Shown: piece by piece, positions 58,475 through 64,000 of the stretch | Layout of the letters: each line of letters begins with the position of its first letter | How positions within the stretch are numbered: position 1 is the first letter of the stretch | NCBI GenBank assembly: GCA_029960045.1 | Contig: JASCOV010000007.1 | Coordinates: forward strand, 62,001-126,000 | DNA from: Flavobacteriaceae bacterium PS02293 | GTDB lineage: Bacteria > Bacteroidota > Bacteroidia > Flavobacteriales > Weeksellaceae | Length of the DNA stretch: 64,000 bases | Direction of reading: 5' to 3' | Program-made: the position numbers and the translations under genes | Notes under the pieces: model-generated | Databases searched by the model: none | The model's input: only the letters and a program-made list of their open reading frames with translations | Told to the model about the DNA's origin: nothing

Positions 58475-59199
58475 TGAGCGATTTAAAGATATTTAAAGAT
58501 GTTGAAGAATTAATAGACGCTTTGGCAGAGACCATTATTGAGGTTTCACAAAAGGCTATTAAAGAAAGAGGGCAGTTTAATTTTGTGCTGTCCGGCGGAA
58601 GTTCCCCAAAGAAATTGTATGAACTGCTGGCGTCTGACATTTTCAGACATAGGATCGATTGGAAAAAGACCTATTTTTTCTTTGGTGATGAACGTTTTGT
58701 CCCTGAAAATGATCCCCAAAGAAATTCTATGATGGTTGAGGAGGCGTTGTTTAATCCATTAAAGATCAAAGAATCAAATATTTTCAAGGTGAATACATCT
58801 GATCTGCCTGAAAAAGCGGCGCACAGCTACATGGAAAGCATTAAGTCGCATTTTGGCGAAAGATCGATTGAATTCGATTTTATTCTTTTAGGTCTTGGTG
58901 ATAATTCACATACCGCCTCACTCTTTCCAAATACTGCAGTTCTGGAAGAGACCGAAGCTACGATCAGATCGGTCTTTGTGGAAGAGGTCGATATGTTTCG
59001 GATTACGATGACTGCTCCTTTGATCAATCAGGCAAGAAATATTGCGTTTTTGGGTTTTGGAGAAGAAAAATCTGATGCTGTATTTCACGTCTTGGAAGAC
59101 AGATCGGGATCAGTACATCAATACCCTGCACGTTTAATCAAATCGAATGAAAAAAACGTGCAATGGTTTTTGGATTCTTCTGCAGCCTCTAAATTATGA
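58474..59199 (+). CDS. pgl: 6-phosphogluconolactonase
   Basis: A 241-residue NagB-fold lactonase hydrolysing 6-phosphogluconolactone. FVLSGGSSPKKLYELLA, FFFGDERFVPENDPQRNSMMVEEAL, FDFILLGLGDNSHTASLFP and RITMTAPLINQARNIAFLGFG are family motifs. It overlaps zwf by one base and ends the plus-strand carbon group. Confidence 0.95.
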   Translation: MSDLKIFKDVEELIDALAETIIEVSQKAIKERGQFNFVLSGGSSPKKLYELLASDIFRHRIDWKKTYFFFGDERFVPENDPQRNSMMVEEALFNPLKIKESNIFKVNTSDLPEKAAHSYMESIKSHFGERSIEFDFILLGLGDNSHTASLFPNTAVLEETEATIRSVFVEEVDMFRITMTAPLINQARNIAFLGFGEEKSDAVFHVLEDRSGSVHQYPARLIKSNEKNVQWFLDSSAASKL

Positions 59200-59247
59200 G
59201 AACTAATAGAATAGGGAAAATATTTGTACAGTTCCGGAATGATCAGA

Positions 59248-60351
59248 TTACTGATCGATAATTCCCATTGCCGCATAATATGCTGCACCCATCAAGGCAG
59301 TTCTATCATTGAGGACTATTTTGATGGGAATGGCTTTTAGCAGATGCTTCATTCGTCCCACATTGATGAAATTGTTGTAAAATTCTTTTTTATCGATCAG
59401 GCTGAGGATCTTAGGTGCGATGCCCCCGCCTATATAAATTCCTCCAGTTGCTTTGGTCTTCAATGCAAGCTCGCTGGATTCTATGGCAAGATATTTAAAG
59501 AAAAGCTGCAATGTTTCAACACATATCGGATCATTTTTTTCAATGGCTGCTGCTGATATGACTTTGGGTGAATGGTCGATCTTCAGTTGTTCAGTAAGCC
59601 AGTCAGGCTCTTTTTCGCCGTTTTGTTTTCGTAAAAATTCATAAATATTTAGAATGCCCTTTCCTGAAATAAGTCTTTCCCAGCTCACGTGGTCAAATTT
59701 ATCTTTTAAAAATTTCCAAAGTTCAACATCCTGTAAATTGGTAGGTGCAAAATTGCAATGACCGCCTTCTGTGGCATATGGATGGTAATTAGTCCCGTCC
59801 CAATACATTCCGGCTTCGCCAAGACCTGTTCCCGGTGAGATCACTACAGCATTGCCGTCATTTTTCTCCCCTTCAGCAAGAATTTCAAAGTCTGAATCTT
59901 CGAGCGCAGATAAGCCGTAAGCATTGGCCTCAAGGTCGTTGATAAGAAGCACCCGCTTTATATTAAGATCCGATTCTAATTTTTTGGCGTCTATTTCCCA
60001 GGCAAAGTTAACCCCACGAACTACATCGACCTCAACAGTACCTGCCACACCAAGGCAGGCACAATCAATAACAGATGATCCGTCATCGTGAAAATGGCGG
60101 ATCGCCTCAACAAAAGAATCGTGATCAGTGGTAGCATATCGCTGGTTTTTGATAGGAGTCAATTTTCCTTTTTCGATTTGGAACATTGCCAGTTCTGTTT
60201 TTGTCCCACCCATATCTGCTGCTAAAACCATTCCGGAAACAGGTAATTTCTTTTGTCCTGAGGGATAAGCCATTGGTAATCCGGCATCTGAAATGTCGGG
60301 TAACACGATTTCCTGAAAATTCTTCATAATAGGTACATTAATAAATAACAT
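59248..60351 (-). CDS. glk: Glucokinase (Glk family)
   Basis: A 367-residue ASKHA kinase phosphorylating glucose to glucose 6-phosphate with ATP. AADMGGTKTELAMF (phosphate 1), VLLINDLEANAYGLSAL with the catalytic Asp, VVISPGTGLGEAGMY, YATEGGHCNFAP and YIGGGIAPKIL identify the non-ROK bacterial glucokinase family. It lacks the ROK zinc cysteines. Start ATG 60351; ATG 60327 (MKNFQEIVLP) is equally possible. Convergent with pgl, 48 bases apart; it supplies the substrate for Zwf. Confidence 0.92.
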   Translation of the reverse strand: MLFINVPIMKNFQEIVLPDISDAGLPMAYPSGQKKLPVSGMVLAADMGGTKTELAMFQIEKGKLTPIKNQRYATTDHDSFVEAIRHFHDDGSSVIDCACLGVAGTVEVDVVRGVNFAWEIDAKKLESDLNIKRVLLINDLEANAYGLSALEDSDFEILAEGEKNDGNAVVISPGTGLGEAGMYWDGTNYHPYATEGGHCNFAPTNLQDVELWKFLKDKFDHVSWERLISGKGILNIYEFLRKQNGEKEPDWLTEQLKIDHSPKVISAAAIEKNDPICVETLQLFFKYLAIESSELALKTKATGGIYIGGGIAPKILSLIDKKEFYNNFINVGRMKHLLKAIPIKIVLNDRTALMGAAYYAAMGIIDQ

Positions 60352-60444
60352 GTTAATTTAAAAAGAATTTTCGAGATTATTTTTAATTTTTTCAGATTGA
60401 TTATTGCATTAGATGTTGCAGTATATCTATCGATCCATTAATCA

Positions 60445-61209
60445 TTATTTCACTTTTTCGGATATGGTTTTTAACAAAACTACAATGGTTTCAATTATTT
60501 TTTTGGTTTCTTCAGCATCTTTGACCTGAATGCAGTCAACACCGGTTTCCCTGGCAGGATGATCATTGCCACCTTTGAATAGCGCATCCCCGACAAAAAG
60601 CATATCACCAATATCTATATTGAGTATTTCTTGTAATTTCCTTATTCCATACGCTTTGTCAATTCCACGTTTAACGATATCGATGGAGGTCGTCCCGCCT
60701 ATACCAATTGAAAATCCTTTTAAAGTCTTTGAGAGTGACTCCACCATTTTTTTTCGTTTTTCAAAATCGGGATCCCAAACTTTTTTCTCGGTGAGTGGTG
60801 CTTTTTGACCCAAAGCTGAAAAAGTGATCTGGCTTCCCCGGTCTTCGATCTGAGATCCCCAGATTTTTCTGATTTTCAAATTGGCATTTTCTAAAACAGG
60901 AGTAAGAGTCCGAAGGATCTTATCTCTTTCCTCCAATGTGAAATTTTCCTCATACAATAGTTTCCAATCTTTCTTATATTGATAAAACTTTGTACCACAA
61001 GTAGGAAGTATGGAAAGGTTTTTCAATGCTGTTTTTTTGGGTAGATGATCAAGCACCTGTTCCACGAATTGCGGCCAATCTCCACCGGAAATGATGGCAA
61101 CTTTGACAATATTCAATAAGCTATTTAATAATCTGGCCATCTCCTGATCTACAGCTGATTTGCTAAGAGCCAAAGTGCCGTCCAGATCAAAAATAATGAG
61201 CTTTTTCAT
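60445..61209 (-). CDS. HAD-IIB phosphatase/phosphomannomutase-like protein
   Basis: A 254-residue HAD protein. Motif I IIFDLDGTLA, motif II AIISGGDW, the C2-type cap, then GIDKAYGIRKL (lysine) and VGDALFKGGNDHPARETGVDCI (acid motif). The layout matches eukaryotic-type phosphomannomutase and sucrose-phosphate phosphatase relatives. It may convert mannose phosphates or dephosphorylate a sugar phosphate; the substrate is unknown. It lies 93 bases upstream of glk in the same direction. Confidence 0.82.
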   Translation of the reverse strand: MKKLIIFDLDGTLALSKSAVDQEMARLLNSLLNIVKVAIISGGDWPQFVEQVLDHLPKKTALKNLSILPTCGTKFYQYKKDWKLLYEENFTLEERDKILRTLTPVLENANLKIRKIWGSQIEDRGSQITFSALGQKAPLTEKKVWDPDFEKRKKMVESLSKTLKGFSIGIGGTTSIDIVKRGIDKAYGIRKLQEILNIDIGDMLFVGDALFKGGNDHPARETGVDCIQVKDAEETKKIIETIVVLLKTISEKVK

Positions 61210-61303
61210 TTACTGATTTTTATCGAATGGATATCTTCAATGGAATTGATAGTTGTTGAGTGGCAATGCATAGTCAGAACACTTTTCTTTCGTCAGCATT
61301 TTT

Positions 61304-61930
61304 TTAAGCAGATAATGAATCTTTATTGGTGTTTCCAGAAATCAGGTTTTGAATTTCTTCCTTGTTGAATTCGTAATACAATGGGACACAAGTCCCTATT
61401 TCTCTAGTATTGATTTCCGCTGGTGATAGATGTTCAAGATACATCACGAGTGATCTCAGACTATTTCCGTGGGCAACGATCAATACGTTCCTATTTTCTG
61501 ATAATTTTGGAAGAATAATAGAATTGAAATAAGGTATCACTCTATTATAGGTATCTTTAAGGCTTTCTCCGCCAGGAGGGGCAACATCATAAGAACGCCG
61601 CCAGATATATACCTGAGCGTCACCGAATTTTTTCGCTGTCTCGGCCTTGTTGAGTCCTTCGAGATCGCCATAACATCGCTCGTTCAGTGCCTGGTTCATT
61701 ACTACCTCGATGTTCTGCCAGCCACATACATCCTGTATGATGTGTAGTGTGTGCTGTGCACGTATCAACATCGATGTAAAAGCAATATCAATGTTTTCAT
61801 CTTTGATCTTCAGGGCTGCTATTCTGGCTTCTTCCTTTCCTGTTTCTGTAATATCGACATCTTTCCATCCGGTAAATCTGTTTTCAAGATTCCATTGCGA
61901 TTGGCCGTGACGAACTAATATTAACTTCAT
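61304..61930 (-). CDS. gpmA: 2,3-bisphosphoglycerate-dependent phosphoglycerate mutase
   Basis: A 208-residue histidine phosphatase-fold enzyme interconverting 3- and 2-phosphoglycerate. LILVRHGQSQWNLENRFTGWKDVDIT has the phospho-His. ALNERCYGDLEGLNKAE, RRSYDVAPPGGESLKDT and IVAHGNSLRSLVMYLE complete the site. It is slightly shorter than the usual 230-250 residues but keeps all motifs. In the minus-strand group with glk and the glycosyltransferase. Confidence 0.94.
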   Translation of the reverse strand: MKLILVRHGQSQWNLENRFTGWKDVDITETGKEEARIAALKIKDENIDIAFTSMLIRAQHTLHIIQDVCGWQNIEVVMNQALNERCYGDLEGLNKAETAKKFGDAQVYIWRRSYDVAPPGGESLKDTYNRVIPYFNSIILPKLSENRNVLIVAHGNSLRSLVMYLEHLSPAEINTREIGTCVPLYYEFNKEEIQNLISGNTNKDSLSA

Positions 61931-61968
61931 AATGATGACGTTTTATTGAGATGCTTTGTAATTGAGAT

Positions 61969-64000
61969 TTACTTTTCTTCAAAACAAAGCCTTGCCATCA
62001 GGTAACTTACGGTAGATTCCGCACCTTGGTTCAGGTTCACATTTTTCTCTTCTAAACCATCGTAACAACCTCCTGTTGCGGGATTGTAAATAATTTGATT
62101 CAGATGATTTTTCCCCAGAAACCAGTTGAAGGCATTTTTCATCATTTTTGGATAGTGCTCATCATTAAAATATTGTTTAAACTTGGATAATGTCAAAATA
62201 GTATAGGCCACATCAATCGGCTGTTCGCCACCATTTGCGTCGATTTTAATTTCGTGTTTTTGAAGCCATCCTTTGTTTGAGATCACCTTGATAGAATCCC
62301 GCACGAATATTTGTGACAATAGGAACTGAAAAGATTCCATGGCAATTTTTTTGTAAATTTTGTTCCCTGTGGAGATCCAGGCGCAAAGCATAGCTTCGGG
62401 AAGTACGCTGTTACCATAGGTCAGGTAACTTTCAAACCAGTGCCAATTATCCTGCGCCTCGTGCTCGTACATTTTCTCTAACCGGTTGGCCAAGATATTT
62501 AAGACAGGTATGTTGTGTACTGAATTTTGATAATGTAAGCCTTTAATGATAAATGCCATGGCTCTGGTTGAATATATTTTTTCGGCAAAAGGAAGGTTTT
62601 TTCGAATGATCTCTTCTGCTTTTACAGATAATTTTTCCGGTAAAACATCCTTTTTGGAAATCAAATATCCCAAAGCCCAGATTGCTCTTCCGTTGGAATC
62701 TTCCAGATTGGTTTCATAGTTCTGCTGGGTAAACTTCTTATACTCATCAACATAATTAAGAAAACTACCGTCCGGTTGTTGGCAAAATTCTATAAAATCA
62801 AGATAAATAGTGATCAGTGTCAGATCTTCTACGTGTCGGGTTTGCCCGAAATGTTTGCAAATGGCGACCATCGCACGGGCATTGTCATCCAAAGTATAGC
62901 CTGAATCGATATCCGGTCTGTTGATCTTTGAAAACTGGATCATCCCAAAATCTGTGGTCATATTTTGAATGTGTGTCAAATTGATCTTAGGTAAGGTGTA
63001 TCTTAGCTGGATCTTGTGGTTGCCAAATTTTTGAAAGAGCAAAGCGTGCAGTATGGATGAATTTTCCCAAGCTGTAGGTGCCATTCTTTCCAATGCATTT
63101 GAACTTAACTGTTCCTGCATTTGTTTATTTTTCAAAACTTTATTGACAGCTGAAGCAAGTTGTTCCGGTGATTCAAAATCAATAATGATTCCCGTATCTT
63201 CTTTTAACACTTCCAAAGCGTGGGGAATTGGTGTGGAAATGATAGGGCAGCCGCAGCTGATGGCATAGGAAAATGTGCCGCTGACCGCCTGATTTCTATC
63301 TTTGGAGGTAAAAAGATAGATATCTGTCAACTGAAGATACTCCAGCAATTCTGCTAAGGGAAGGTATGCATTGACAAACCGTACATTGTTCTCCAAATGC
63401 AGGTCATGTACTGTTTTCTCCAGAAATAGACGGTATTCCTCTCCGTCATTTTTAATAATGGCAGGATGTGTTTTTCCGATGATCAGAAAAAGGACATCAG
63501 GATGTTCAGCAATGATCTCCGGTAAAGCATTCAAAGTGGTCTCGATGTTTTTTCCCGAACCCAATAATCCGAAAGTAGACAGTACTTTCTTACCTTCCAA
63601 TTGATATTTCTCTTTCAATGAAATTTTGTCTGTCAATGGCAACAGGTGTGTTCCGTGAGGGATGACGTTTATTTTTCCGGATGCGATCCCATATTCCTCT
63701 GCTAATATATTAGCGGAAATATCGGTCATTACAATGATCGACTTTGAATAATGGGCGATTTCCTGTACTTGTTTTTTAAGTCCGGGATCGGGTTTTGGAA
63801 GCACCGTATGAAATGTGACAACGATGTCTTTTTCCAACAACTGTAAAAATTTTGATAATCCATTTTTTACAGCACCAAAGAATCCGAACTCATGTTGAAG
63901 CATCACCAGTTCAATAGCATCGCTTTTATTGATTTTCTTGGCCAATCGGATGTAAGAATCATAGTCTGATGTGTTAAGATGATACGATATATTCTGAGCA
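61969..64000 (-). CDS. GT4 glycosyltransferase fused to an (alpha/alpha) toroid domain, 5' end cut by window
   Basis: The frame stays open to base 64000 (upstream residues AQNISYHLNTSDYDSY), so the TTG at 63945 is not the start. The visible ~676 residues hold a GT4 domain to about residue 370: LQHEFGFFG, VTFHTVLP, INVIPHGTH, STFGLLGSGKNIET, then the nucleotide-sugar segment SGTFSYAISCGCPIIST. The C-terminal ~330 residues are helical hairpins with GYTLDDNARAMVAI, SNGRAIWALGY and TRAMAFIIKGL, like the toroids of GH-type enzymes. It ends 38 bases before gpmA. Acceptor and donor sugars are unknown; a role in storage or surface glycan synthesis is inference. Confidence 0.85.
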   Translation of the reverse strand, partial: AQNISYHLNTSDYDSYIRLAKKINKSDAIELVMLQHEFGFFGAVKNGLSKFLQLLEKDIVVTFHTVLPKPDPGLKKQVQEIAHYSKSIIVMTDISANILAEEYGIASGKINVIPHGTHLLPLTDKISLKEKYQLEGKKVLSTFGLLGSGKNIETTLNALPEIIAEHPDVLFLIIGKTHPAIIKNDGEEYRLFLEKTVHDLHLENNVRFVNAYLPLAELLEYLQLTDIYLFTSKDRNQAVSGTFSYAISCGCPIISTPIPHALEVLKEDTGIIIDFESPEQLASAVNKVLKNKQMQEQLSSNALERMAPTAWENSSILHALLFQKFGNHKIQLRYTLPKINLTHIQNMTTDFGMIQFSKINRPDIDSGYTLDDNARAMVAICKHFGQTRHVEDLTLITIYLDFIEFCQQPDGSFLNYVDEYKKFTQQNYETNLEDSNGRAIWALGYLISKKDVLPEKLSVKAEEIIRKNLPFAEKIYSTRAMAFIIKGLHYQNSVHNIPVLNILANRLEKMYEHEAQDNWHWFESYLTYGNSVLPEAMLCAWISTGNKIYKKIAMESFQFLLSQIFVRDSIKVISNKGWLQKHEIKIDANGGEQPIDVAYTILTLSKFKQYFNDEHYPKMMKNAFNWFLGKNHLNQIIYNPATGGCYDGLEEKNVNLNQGAESTVSYLMARLCFEEK

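Noticed and set aside
59200..59247. Small GATCAG/CTGATC hairpin between pgl and glk
   Set aside because: Only 6 base pairs, no T-run, and it overlaps the end of glk; not enough to call a terminator.
63943..63945. TTG at 63945 as start of the glycosyltransferase
   Set aside because: The frame stays open to the window edge with plausible GT4 N-terminal residues, so the gene is partial.

Overview
The window looks like a chromosome segment of a low-GC Bacteroidota, most likely a Flavobacteriia/Weeksellaceae organism of the Chryseobacterium type. Four large secreted proteins end in a type IX secretion (T9SS) type A sorting domain. Several promoters fit the Bacteroidota pattern TTG-N(17-20)-TAnnTTTG, and there are almost no Shine-Dalgarno sites. 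Other hallmarks are TPR-membrane-HTH regulators, SusB/SusA-like glycosidases, a SusE-like fragment and a TonB receptor. No tRNA, rRNA, CRISPR array or prophage was seen.

Layout. (1) 1-5.6 kb: the end of an alpha-glucan utilisation locus (GH31, GH97 SusB-type, GH65, then a SusE/F-like gene cut short and joined to an IS3-family transposase remnant). (2) 5.6-16.9 kb: two modules that pair a TPR-membrane-HTH regulator with T9SS-exported beta-propeller proteins. Tandem TGTCA half-sites lie upstream of three exported-protein genes. A stand-alone EF-Tu domain III-like protein sits between the modules. (3) 17-22 kb: a SusA-like GH13 enzyme, a ChaN/EreA-like plus esterase D fusion, and a membrane LytTR regulator. 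(4) 22.3-33.1 kb: a beta-lactamase-fold hydrolase, an alpha/beta hydrolase, a sigma region-2-only protein, a TonB receptor followed by a PQQ-type sugar dehydrogenase lipoprotein, a large T9SS protein with duplicated Fib_succ_major domains, and a small lipoprotein. (5) 33.5-37.5 kb: an RsbQ-like hydrolase overlapping a PAS histidine kinase, convergent with a multi-PAS histidine kinase. (6) 38-46.6 kb: a stress and envelope set (catalase KatE, zinc alcohol dehydrogenase, a frameshifted PA2169/DUF2383 protein, NDH-2, and an MlaE-MlaF-MlaD lipid transporter). (7) 47-64 kb: a dense sugar-phosphate island. On the plus strand it carries acetate kinase, phosphoketolase, an eRF1-like small protein, class I aldolase, transketolase, RpiB, a HAD phosphatase, Gnd, Zwf and Pgl. 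On the minus strand it carries glucokinase, a HAD phosphatase, GpmA and a GT4-toroid glycosyltransferase cut by the window edge.

How it fits together (inference). The left part degrades and senses alpha-glucans and exports large surface proteins. The right part could carry glucose through Glk-Zwf-Pgl-Gnd-RpiB/Tkt into a phosphoketolase-acetate kinase branch, yielding NADPH, acetyl phosphate and ATP beside catalase and NDH-2. This resembles a redox and energy stress package, possibly tied to the RsbQ-kinase sensor. The most unusual items are the repeated operator-like sites at a fixed distance from two start codons, the RsbQ-kinase pair, the ChaN-esterase fusion, the free-standing EF-Tu domain III, and a hairpin plus mini-ORF leader in front of katE.
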